Translations under genes and position numbers: made by a program
Shown here: positions 39,021-46,632 of the stretch, piece after piece
Layout of the letters: the number at the start of each line of letters is the position of its first letter
How positions within the stretch are numbered: position 1 is the stretch's first letter
Assembly (NCBI GenBank): GCA_023255625.1
Contig: JAHFLF010000005.1
Coordinates: 1 to 46,632, forward strand
Length of the DNA stretch: 46,632 nucleotides
Reading direction: 5' to 3'
DNA from: Candidatus Harrisonbacteria bacterium
GTDB lineage: Bacteria; Patescibacteriota; Minisyncoccia; UBA6257; 1-14-0-10-44-23
The notes under the pieces: model-generated
The model's database searches: none
The model's input: only the letters and a program-made list of their open reading frames with translations
Told to the model about the DNA's origin: nothing

Positions 39021-39026
39021 ATAGTA
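39021..39026 (-). promoter_or_regulatory. -10 box TACTAT of yvcK, leaderless geometry
   Basis: Minus strand TACTAT, 6 nt, ATG 39014. Back to back with the promoter of the 38-aa gene. Confidence 0.5.
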
Positions 39027-39041
39027 GCTTATTTCCAGAAT

Positions 39042-39070
39042 TTGACTAGAGATGGGGATCGTTGTAGTCT
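39042..39070 (+). promoter_or_regulatory. Promoter of the 38-aa cassette gene
   Basis: TTGACT, 17 nt, TAGTCT. Confidence 0.65.
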
Positions 39071-39088
39071 TGAGATAAGGAGGCAGCG

Positions 39089-39205
39089 ATGCTCGTCAAG
39101 ATTGTCATCGTGGTCGTGGTCATCCTGGTGGCGTGGGTCGTCGTGACAGGCTTCATCAAGTGGCTCTTCCCGACGCCGAAGGGGGAGAAAGACAGGGGTC
39201 AGTAG
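39089..39205 (+). CDS. GC-rich cassette gene: 38-aa single-pass membrane peptide
   Basis: 38 aa, too short for most gene finders. MLVKIVIVVVVILVAWVVVT forms one membrane helix, then GFIKWLFPTPKGEKDRGQ. A perfect AAGGAGG stands 5 nt before the ATG, a TTGACT-17-TAGTCT promoter upstream and a 14-bp GC-rich hairpin downstream. The codons are GTC/ATC/GTG-rich, as in the other cassettes. Role unknown; small hydrophobic peptides can be toxins or complex subunits. Confidence 0.7.
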   Translation: MLVKIVIVVVVILVAWVVVTGFIKWLFPTPKGEKDRGQ

Positions 39206-39226
39206 CGCAACTTGGCCCAGCATGTC

Positions 39227-39258
39227 CGCGTTCGCTCCTGCGCGCAGGAGCGAACGCG
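39227..39258 (+). terminator. GC-rich hairpin after the 38-aa gene
   Basis: 14-bp perfect stem CGCGTTCGCTCCTG with a CGCG loop. No T-run. Confidence 0.75.
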
Positions 39259-39281
39259 ACAATCAGTTATCCACACTGCAT

Positions 39282-39310
39282 TTGCTAAAAATCAAGAATT
39301 TTGCTAAAAT
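39282..39310 (+). promoter_or_regulatory. Promoter of the atp operon
   Basis: TTGCTA, 17-nt spacer, TGC-extended TAAAAT. The leader of about 130 nt (39317-39444) contains an imperfect AGTAATA inverted repeat and a GCGCT/AGCGC hairpin just before the atpB ATG. Confidence 0.7.
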
Positions 39311-39444
39311 AGCATCATCATTGAAATAGTAGTTCAGCGCACAAGTAATAGGTATTGGGTTACTAGTTACGAAGCGGTCGGTAGTAAGCACAGAGCCCCT
39401 GTATTTACTACTTATTACTTCATTGCGCTATACTTTAAGCGCAT

Positions 39445-40186
39445 ATGCTAGAAATCGTCTTACATGGCGAGCCAATCGCCCACATTGGTAGTTTTCCGAT
39501 AACCAACACAATGGTCTATTCGTCTTTTGTGACCCTAATTTTGGTTGGGATTGCGTCGCTCATCCGCACAAAAACCGCAATGGTGCCGAGCCGTTTTCAG
39601 GGTGGCGTTGAAGCTATAATCGGCGGCGCATATGATTTTGTTGCTGATACGCTTGGCAGTGTAAAAAATGCCAAAGCATTTTTTGGTTTCATCGCAACTT
39701 TATTTTTCTTTATTCTGATGAACAACTGGCTGGCACTTTTACCGTTTACATCTCTGGGAATTTGGGAACAGACAGAGCATGGGCAGATTTTGGTGCCACT
39801 GCTTCGCACAACGCATAGTGATCTTAACAACACGCTTATTTTGGCGGTTCTCGCGGTTTTCATGATTCAATTTTTCGGCATTGCGACTATCGGGTTTTTC
39901 AAATATGCGCACAAGTTTTTTGTGAATCCTTTTAAGAACCCGATCGGCGCGTTTATCGGCATTCTGGAGCTGGTTTCCGAGGTTGCTAAAATGATCTCGT
40001 TTTCCTTCCGTTTATTCGGCAATATTTTCGCCGGTGAGGTTTTACTCACGATTATTGCCTATCTTTTGCCATACGGAGCACCCTTGCCGTTTATGTTCCT
40101 GGAACTTTTCGTCGGGTTGATTCAGGCGGTGGTTTTTGCTACGCTCACACTCGTGTTCGTTAAAATCGCAACGGTCGAACATCATT

Positions 40187-40188
<2 letters not shown>
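39445..40188 (+). CDS. atpB: ATP synthase F0 subunit a
   Basis: 247 aa, about six membrane helices. Forms the proton half-channels beside the c-ring. Seen: NNWLALLPFT and the essential Arg in FSFRLFGNIFAGEVLLTII (about 188-206), then LFVGLIQAVVFATLTLVF. First gene of the operon; no atpI precedes it. Confidence 0.95.
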
Positions 40189-40689
<501 letters not shown>

Positions 40690-40725
40690 TGTGCTGTTTA
40701 GAGAATTCGTTGACTGATTTCTTTT

Positions 40726-40762
40726 TAGATTCGTACTTTCGTAAAAGATTCGTAATTCGTTG
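40726..40762. repeat. 'TTCGTA' word repeat before atpF
   Basis: GATTCGTACTTTCGTAAAAG followed by ATTCGTAATTCGTTGATCT, directly before ATG 40767; the same words precede secA, atpH and atpA. Confidence 0.7.
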
Positions 40763-40766
40763 ATCT

Positions 40767-41270
40767 ATGAATACATTTGTAGAAAAATTTGGTCTTGACT
40801 GGAAGCTGATGCTCGCGCAGCTGATTAACTTTGGCATTATCTTTTTTGTGTTGCGCGCCTTTGTGTATAAACCGATTCTCGGTGTGCTGGACAAGCGCCG
40901 TAAAAAGATTGAGGAGGGGCTAACCTTTGCCGAGAAGGCAAAGAGCGAGCTTGCTGGAATTGAAACATTGAAGGCGGAGGAGGTAACCAAGGCACAAAAG
41001 CAAGGAATGGAAATAGTGAAAACTGCCGAGGCATCGGCCGGCAAGGTTCGTGACGAAATAGTCGCGGGCGGTGAGATTGAAAAGCAAAAACTCATTGCAA
41101 CCGGAAAGGCGCTTCTTTCTGAACAAAAATCACGCATGGAAAAAGGCGTTTATGAGCAGGCGGTCGCGTTAGTTGAGCAGGCGCTCGGCAAAGTGTTGAG
41201 CAAGAAAGAGTTTAAGCAGGAAGAGCGCGAACTGATCGCCCAGACAGTATCAGAAATAAAAATAAATTAA
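40767..41270 (+). CDS. atpF: ATP synthase F0 subunit b
   Basis: 167 aa. One N-terminal membrane helix (LMLAQLINFGIIFFVLRAFVYKPIL, about 14-38), then a long charged coiled coil (DKRRKKIEEGLTFAEKAKSELAG...). The peripheral stalk of F0F1. End is DREL-like (EERELIAQTVSEIKIN). Confidence 0.93.
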   Translation: MNTFVEKFGLDWKLMLAQLINFGIIFFVLRAFVYKPILGVLDKRRKKIEEGLTFAEKAKSELAGIETLKAEEVTKAQKQGMEIVKTAEASAGKVRDEIVAGGEIEKQKLIATGKALLSEQKSRMEKGVYEQAVALVEQALGKVLSKKEFKQEERELIAQTVSEIKIN

Positions 41271-41273
41271 TGA

Positions 41274-41363
41274 CTTACGAACATACGAAAATAAACGAAA
41301 ATACGAATGGTTTGGTTATGTTGTATTATTTCGTATTTTTGTATAAATTCGTACTTTCGTAAG
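41274..41363. repeat. 'TTCGTA' inverted repeat between atpF and atpH
   Basis: 34-nt arms (41274-41307, 41330-41363) with few mismatches. The right arm supplies part of the AAGGAG Shine-Dalgarno of atpH, so folding could hide it. Confidence 0.8.
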
Positions 41364-41369
41364 GAGAAT

Positions 41370-41759
41370 ATGAAATATTCTGCAAAACAATACGCAACCG
41401 CCCTATACGAATCTTTGAGTGAGGCCAAACCTTCGCAACAAGACGCGGTTATTAAAAGTTTTGCGCAAATTTTGGTCAAAAATTATGATCGCTCGCTATT
41501 TTCAAAGATCGCCATGCAGCTGAAGAAGCTGGAGCGGTCGCACGCCGGTAGCCATGAAGTGGTGGTCACTTCGGCGCGGCCTTTGGAAGTGAGCGTGCTT
41601 AAGCAGATCGGCGAAAAGGTCGGCAAGAACAGTCGCATCAAAGAGGTGATTGACCCTTGGGTTCTCGGCGGGATGAAGGTCTTAATTAACGACGAGCTGG
41701 TGATTGATGGCACCTACCGCGCGCGAATCGGTAGAATGGTCGAACAGGTTATTAAGTAG
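41370..41759 (+). CDS. atpH: ATP synthase F1 subunit delta
   Basis: 129 aa, shorter than usual (about 175-180). Starts MKYSAKQYATALYESLSEA (family YA.AL), and ends VIDPWVLGGMKVLINDELVIDGTYRARIGRMVEQV, the conserved C-terminal block (family GGl.v.igd.~~DgSv...L). The middle is reduced. AAGGAG 4 nt before ATG 41370. Confidence 0.87.
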   Translation: MKYSAKQYATALYESLSEAKPSQQDAVIKSFAQILVKNYDRSLFSKIAMQLKKLERSHAGSHEVVVTSARPLEVSVLKQIGEKVGKNSRIKEVIDPWVLGGMKVLINDELVIDGTYRARIGRMVEQVIK

Positions 41760-41761
41760 GT

Positions 41762-41855
41762 TTACGAAAATACGAAAATGAACGAAAATACGAACAAGAA
41801 AAAATTACGCTTTTTGTTCCATTTCGTATTTTCGTATAACTTCGTACTTTCGTAA
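41762..41855. repeat. 'TTCGTA' inverted repeat between atpH and atpA
   Basis: 33-nt arms 41762-41794 and 41823-41855 are close complements, starting 2 nt after the atpH stop. Confidence 0.8.
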
Positions 41856-41879
41856 GAATATTTAGTAAAAATAAAAAAC

Positions 41880-43412
41880 ATGAATGACAGCATTGTTGAA
41901 AAGTTAAAAAGAGAAATTGCGGGCGTGAGTGTCGGCGTGAAACAGGAGGTGGTTGGCAGGATTGTGGAGATTGGCGACGGTATTGCCAAGGCGTCGGGCT
42001 TGCCGCTCGTTAAAAGTCAGGAGATGCTTTCTATTGAGACGAGCAAGGGTATAGTTTCAGGTATTGCCTTCAACTTGGAAGAGGATTTGGTGGGTATCAT
42101 CATTCTGGGCGAAGCTCTGCATGTTAAAGAGGGTGATTTGGTGAAGACCACGGGCACGATTTTATCTTTGCGCGTTTCCGAAAAAATGATCGGCCGGGTG
42201 GTCAACCCGCTCGGCGAACCGGTGGACGGCCGTGGGCCGATATTTAGCGATGCTGAAAAGCCGGAAGAAAGAAGGCCGCTCGACTTTTTAGCTCCGGGCG
42301 TTCTGCCGCGCAAATCAGTATCTGTACCGGTGCACACCGGTATCAAGTCCATTGACGCGATGATCCCGATTGGCCGCGGACAGCGCGAGCTCATTATCGG
42401 CGACCGCCAGACCGGCAAAACAGCGATTGCGCTGGACGCCATCATCAACCAAAAGCATGAGGCCGGCAAGAAATTGATTTGCATCTATGTTGCCATCGGC
42501 CAGCGCGAAAGCAAAGTGGCGCGTATTGTTGAACAGCTCCGCCAGGCCGGCGCGCTCGAGTACACGATTGTGGTTTCCGCTCCGACGTCGTCTCCGGCCG
42601 CGTTCTGGTATCTGGCTCCGATGGCCGGCGCCGCCATCGGCGAGTACTTTATGTATAAGGGAGGGGACGCGATGGTAGTTTTTGATGACTTGTCTAAGCA
42701 CGCGACCGCCTATCGTCAGATCTCACTGCTTCTGCGCCGCCCGCCGGGCCGCGAAGCCTACCCGGGCGACATCTTCTATCTGCACTCCCGTTTACTGGAG
42801 CGTTCGGCGCGTTTGTCTGACGCGCTTGGTGGCGGTTCTTTGACCGCTCTGCCGATCATCGAAACCCAGCTCGGCGACGTCTCGGCCTACATTCCGACGA
42901 ACGTGATCTCCATCACCGACGGTCAGATTTATCTTCAGCCGGAGCTTTTCAACCAGGGCATCCGCCCGGCCGTGAACGTGGGTATTTCCGTTTCCCGCGT
43001 CGGTTCGTCGGCGCAGACCAAGGCCATGAAAAAAGTGGCCGGTACGCTCCGCCTTGAGATGGCGCAGTTCCGCGAACTCCAGGCTTTTGTGCAGTTTGCC
43101 TCTGACTTGGACGCCGGCACGCGCGCTCGTATTTCGCGCGGTATCGTACTCACTGAAGTCTTGAAGCAAGGAGAATTAATGCCGCTGCCGTTTGAAATGG
43201 AGGTGCTCTCAATCTACTTTGGCATCAAAGGCCACCTGGACGGCACGCCGAAAGAAAAAGTCGGCGAAACCCTGTCCGCGATGCTCGACTACGTCAAAAA
43301 AATGCACGAAAACGACATCCTCAAACCCCTCCGCGAAACCAAAGAACTCAAAGACGAAATCGTAAAGGCAATTGAGGCTGCGGTCGCAAGCTTCAAAGCG
43401 ACGAATAAATAG
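41880..43412 (+). CDS. atpA: ATP synthase F1 subunit alpha
   Basis: 510 aa. Regulatory nucleotide-binding subunit of the F1 hexamer. P-loop GDRQTGKTAIALD (about 171-183), then IYVAIGQRESKVARIVEQL, AYRQISLLLRRPPGREAYPGDIFYLHSRLLERSARL, and the Arg finger stretch GISVSRVGSSAQTKAMKKVAG. Full length, no visible insertion. From about 42280 the codon use becomes more GC-rich than in the neighbours, probably from high expression. Confidence 0.98.
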   Translation: MNDSIVEKLKREIAGVSVGVKQEVVGRIVEIGDGIAKASGLPLVKSQEMLSIETSKGIVSGIAFNLEEDLVGIIILGEALHVKEGDLVKTTGTILSLRVSEKMIGRVVNPLGEPVDGRGPIFSDAEKPEERRPLDFLAPGVLPRKSVSVPVHTGIKSIDAMIPIGRGQRELIIGDRQTGKTAIALDAIINQKHEAGKKLICIYVAIGQRESKVARIVEQLRQAGALEYTIVVSAPTSSPAAFWYLAPMAGAAIGEYFMYKGGDAMVVFDDLSKHATAYRQISLLLRRPPGREAYPGDIFYLHSRLLERSARLSDALGGGSLTALPIIETQLGDVSAYIPTNVISITDGQIYLQPELFNQGIRPAVNVGISVSRVGSSAQTKAMKKVAGTLRLEMAQFRELQAFVQFASDLDAGTRARISRGIVLTEVLKQGELMPLPFEMEVLSIYFGIKGHLDGTPKEKVGETLSAMLDYVKKMHENDILKPLRETKELKDEIVKAIEAAVASFKATNK

Positions 43413-43414
43413 TT

Positions 43415-43846
43415 ATGGATATGAAAAAATTATCAAAAATTTTCATAGTCCAGCGCGATGAAATAAATAACAAATGGTGGCATCGTTTAGCTCAGGTTTT
43501 AATTTGTGGAAGCACTATCTTTTTACTCGTTGGAGTATTGATAGCCGGTCTTTCAGAATGGAGACAATCAAGCCGTGAGATTGGTGCATACGAATATAAC
43601 CGTGGTTATGAGTTCAACGATTCTGGGTCTCTTTTTGGTCGAAACAACCAAAAACCCAAGTTTCTCTCTGTTGCGGATTTAGCAAAAGTTGTGGCAGAGA
43701 AAAAAAGCAAAAATAATCACCAGTTCTTTTATGGCACACTACTTACATTTGGTGTCGCCATTGGCTGGCTTATTCTCTTAGAATCAGTTATTTATAGGGC
43801 AATAATTTATATTATTTACGGGAAAAATCATAAAACGAGTAATTAG
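43415..43846 (+). CDS. Orphan two-helix membrane protein inside the atp operon
   Basis: 143 aa, not recognised. Two membrane helices (about 25-47 and 103-125) flank an extracytoplasmic loop of about 55 residues (EWRQSSREIGAYEYNRGYEF...). Starts 3 nt after atpA and ends 6 nt before atpG, so it is surely co-transcribed. Not a known ATP synthase subunit. More AT-rich than atpA. Confidence 0.75.
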   Translation: MDMKKLSKIFIVQRDEINNKWWHRLAQVLICGSTIFLLVGVLIAGLSEWRQSSREIGAYEYNRGYEFNDSGSLFGRNNQKPKFLSVADLAKVVAEKKSKNNHQFFYGTLLTFGVAIGWLILLESVIYRAIIYIIYGKNHKTSN

Positions 43847-43851
43847 TTTCT

Positions 43852-44841
43852 ATGAAATCAGCCGCAGATATCAAAAAACGAATAAAGTCGGTTGCCAACA
43901 CCCAGCAGATTACGAAAGCGATGGAGGTGGTTAGCGCGACCAAGATGCGGCGCTCGCAGGAGTTGGCGCTGAAGGCTCGTCCTTACGCTTTTGCAGCATT
44001 CGAGTTGTTAGCAGCAGCTACAACTCGCCCCGCCGTTGGCGGGGTGTCGGCAACAAAGTTGCCTCCACTTTTGACCGGCAACAATTCTAAAAAGACTTTG
44101 GCGGTGATCATTGCTTCTGATAAAGGTTTGGCCGGGTCTTTGAATGCGAATGTGATGAGGACTGCTTCCTCCTTTGTTAAAGGAGGTGGCCAGCAGGCCG
44201 GAGGATTTCGAAATCCCTCCCCGCCAGAGGCGGTACTCCCTTTAGGAAAGGGAGAAGTAGACATCGCCACCGTCGGCAAGAAAGGCCGCGAATACTTCGG
44301 TTATCGCGGATACAATATCGTCAAAGAGTTCACTGGCCATGGCGATTATGTGGACATTACTGAAATGAACGAACTGCACGATTTTATCAGTGCCAAGTTT
44401 TTGGATAGCACCTATGGCAAAGTCGTTTTTGTATATACTAACTTTTTAAGTACGCTCCGCCAGGAGCCGGTGGTGCGCGAAGTTCTGCCAATCAAGCGCG
44501 AAAATTTACTCAGCATGATTGAAGGGTTAACACCAAAGACTGGTAAGTTCTCTGAACTCGCTACTCGTGACTCGCTACTCGTGGCTGAATACCTTTTTGA
44601 ACCTTCCCGTGAAAAGGTAATTCAGCAACTTGTCGACAGGTTATTCCGCATGCAGCTCTATCACATCCAGCTTGAGAGCAACGCATCCGAGCACAGCGCC
44701 AGGATGGTAGCGATGAAGACGGCGAGCGACAACGCGGGCGAAATTGTGGACGACTTAACGCTGATATATAACAAGGGTCGACAAGCCAAGATTACGCAGG
44801 AAATCATGGAAATAACAGCCGGGAGTGACGCAATCGGATAA
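43852..44841 (+). CDS. atpG: ATP synthase F1 subunit gamma with repeat-encoded insertions
   Basis: 329 aa against about 285-295 usually. Central rotor shaft. Conserved ends: MKSAADIKKRIKSVANTQQITKAMEVVSATKMRRSQ and NASEHSARMVAMKTASDNAGEIVDDLTLIYNKGRQAKITQEIMEI. Between them three extra segments map onto repeats: RPAVGGVSATKLPP (hairpins 44001-44063), VKGGGQQAGGFRNPSPPEAV plus LPLGKGE (44168-44256) and ELATRDSLLVA (44556-44585). The reading frame stays open throughout, so all are in-frame insertions that the protein seems to tolerate. Confidence 0.95.
   Translation: MKSAADIKKRIKSVANTQQITKAMEVVSATKMRRSQELALKARPYAFAAFELLAAATTRPAVGGVSATKLPPLLTGNNSKKTLAVIIASDKGLAGSLNANVMRTASSFVKGGGQQAGGFRNPSPPEAVLPLGKGEVDIATVGKKGREYFGYRGYNIVKEFTGHGDYVDITEMNELHDFISAKFLDSTYGKVVFVYTNFLSTLRQEPVVREVLPIKRENLLSMIEGLTPKTGKFSELATRDSLLVAEYLFEPSREKVIQQLVDRLFRMQLYHIQLESNASEHSARMVAMKTASDNAGEIVDDLTLIYNKGRQAKITQEIMEITAGSDAIG
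44001..44063. repeat. Three abutting hairpins inside atpG
   Basis: CGAGTTGT/ACAACTCG (8 bp), CCCCGCC-GTT-GGCGGGG (7 bp, 3-nt loop) and GGCAAC-AAA-GTTGCC (6 bp) follow one another in coding sequence. Confidence 0.75.
44168..44256. repeat. REPIN-like inverted pair of REP elements inside atpG (R2)
   Basis: R2a (44168-44208, minus) and R2b (44211-44256, plus) stand head to head. Both are built as AAATCC, hairpin 1, CTCC(C)TTT, hairpin 2, AAAGG(G)AG. R2b nearly equals R1 at 22841-22886. Translated in frame. Confidence 0.88.
44556..44585. repeat. 14-bp tandem repeat ACTCGCTACTCGTG x2 inside atpG
   Basis: Two exact units in coding sequence; its reverse complement carries the 20-mer also found in ribE. 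Confidence 0.85.
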
Positions 44842-44847
44842 AAATAT

Positions 44848-45639
44848 ATGCGAGAAGATTACGGGGCCGAAAATCTTAATAAGCCAATACCATCTCCTGA
44901 AGCTCAAGGGCTTTCGCCAGAGGTTCTTAATCTTGTTATGGCTAAAGTGCAGAGCATCGATACAGAGGGTGTGGGCTTCCATTCAATTTTAGGTGACCAT
45001 AAGGGTAAAGAAGACAAGGAAAGCGTTAAGCAGGTCTTAAAAGATGGTCTATTGGGGGGTCCATGGGCAGATAATAAAGGACTCTGGGCATCAATGGCTC
45101 GTACGCAACGGAAAGGCCCATTGTGGTTTAATATTGTCGGTAGGGCCAGTGACGGGGGGTCTGTAGCCGAAGCTAGGTGGTCACGATATAAAAAATTTAC
45201 TATTTTATTTAATCTAGATAGTTTTCAGGAAGTTAAAGTTCCTTCAGGACGAGCGCTTAAGGAAGCGAAAAAGAAAGATGTTTCCACGGCGAGTTTTGCT
45301 CATTTGCAGAGTCATGAATATAGCGCAGACCCCGATGGATTGTGGCGAGGCGAAAAAGATCCTAATTCAAACTGGGGGTTTATTTTACAATACAGAGTTG
45401 CGCCAAGATTTTTCACCGGAGTTGTTCTAGGGCCGGGTAGCTCCGATGGTCAAACTCGCAATCTAGCCGGCGATTTTAATGAAAAAGATTTAGAGGAACT
45501 CATTGGTACGATGATGGCTGCTGATAAAGATAACCCAGGGTTGTTGTTGCCAATATACGATTTACGAGGGAATTTGCTCTGGCCGCAAAGCATGAGTTAT
45601 GAAGAGGTAAAAAAGAAAGTCGAAGAAAATAAAAAATAA
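44848..45639 (+). CDS. Orphan soluble protein inside the atp operon
   Basis: 263 aa, not recognised. Notable stretches: GVGFHSILGDHKGKEDKESV (about 41-60), KQVLKDGLLGGPWADNKGLWASM, KKFTILFNLDSFQEV, WGFILQYRVAPRFFTGVVLGPG. The HxxL...L..GL.GG arrangement recalls proteins with ADP-ribosyltransferase-like folds, but I cannot support that call. Starts 6 nt after atpG and ends 32 nt before atpD. Confidence 0.75.
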   Translation: MREDYGAENLNKPIPSPEAQGLSPEVLNLVMAKVQSIDTEGVGFHSILGDHKGKEDKESVKQVLKDGLLGGPWADNKGLWASMARTQRKGPLWFNIVGRASDGGSVAEARWSRYKKFTILFNLDSFQEVKVPSGRALKEAKKKDVSTASFAHLQSHEYSADPDGLWRGEKDPNSNWGFILQYRVAPRFFTGVVLGPGSSDGQTRNLAGDFNEKDLEELIGTMMAADKDNPGLLLPIYDLRGNLLWPQSMSYEEVKKKVEENKK

Positions 45640-45659
45640 GAAACTAAAAAAGAAAATAA

Positions 45660-46632
<973 letters not shown>

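Noticed and set aside
41880-43412. atpA as another GC-rich cassette
   Set aside because: It is a core operon gene with normal spacing and no private promoter or terminator; its GC-rich codons are better explained by high expression.

Overview
The window reads as a chromosomal segment of a Patescibacteria (CPR) bacterium, probably of the Parcubacteria type. I infer this from short versions of core genes, many small membrane proteins with no clear family, a peptidoglycan and cell-shape block (mraY, dacA, rodA, M23 peptidase), a short HPF and an F-type ATP synthase operon interrupted by orphan genes. TGA is used as a normal stop, so this is genetic code 11 and not the recoded Gracilibacteria code. 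Lineage is inferred from style, not from a marker gene.

Layout: 1-5.7 kb holds envelope and secreted proteins (PAP2-like, a frameshifted BaiN/HI0933 flavoprotein, LytM peptidase, DUF817). 5.8-8.9 kb is an accessory patch: a truncated Ldh_2 gene, then HNH-like, Nudix and HEPN genes between two 29-bp direct repeats, the second abutting tRNA-Gln. 9-18 kb is core: dnaX, a DUF4015 hydrolase, scpA-scpB, dacA, mraY, rodA, hpf. 19-21.5 kb is secA, which seems to lack its helical wing domain. 21.5-31 kb is a dense run of small-molecule housecleaning genes (SET-Nudix fusion, two more Nudix, CYTH, Ham1, HD, HAD), hicBA, an ArsR regulator with two long palindromes, and ribE-ribH. 31-39 kb carries a PLD/cardiolipin synthase, an ABC exporter, glmS and yvcK. 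39.3 kb to the end is atpB-E-F-H-A-orf-G-orf-D, with atpD running off the window.

Three genome-wide habits stand out. (1) Palindromic DNA is everywhere: perfect loopless palindromes, long hairpins with a conserved loop but unrelated stems, and a REP-like family inserted in frame inside atpG and atpD, much like the Rickettsia palindromic elements. (2) Many native genes have a -10 box exactly 6 nt before ATG, the geometry of leaderless mRNA. (3) Five GC-rich single-gene cassettes are scattered between native operons: a 251-aa Cys-rich protein, a ProC-like protein, a PurH N-terminal-like protein, a 70-aa protein and a 38-aa membrane peptide. Each ends in a strong GC-rich hairpin, four have a recognisable -35/-10 promoter, and four have a clear Shine-Dalgarno. 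They look like a different gene class from the leaderless native genes and may be recently acquired.

All calls come from reading the sequence; no database search was possible. Family names rest on visible motifs, and the repeat families are defined only from copies inside this window.
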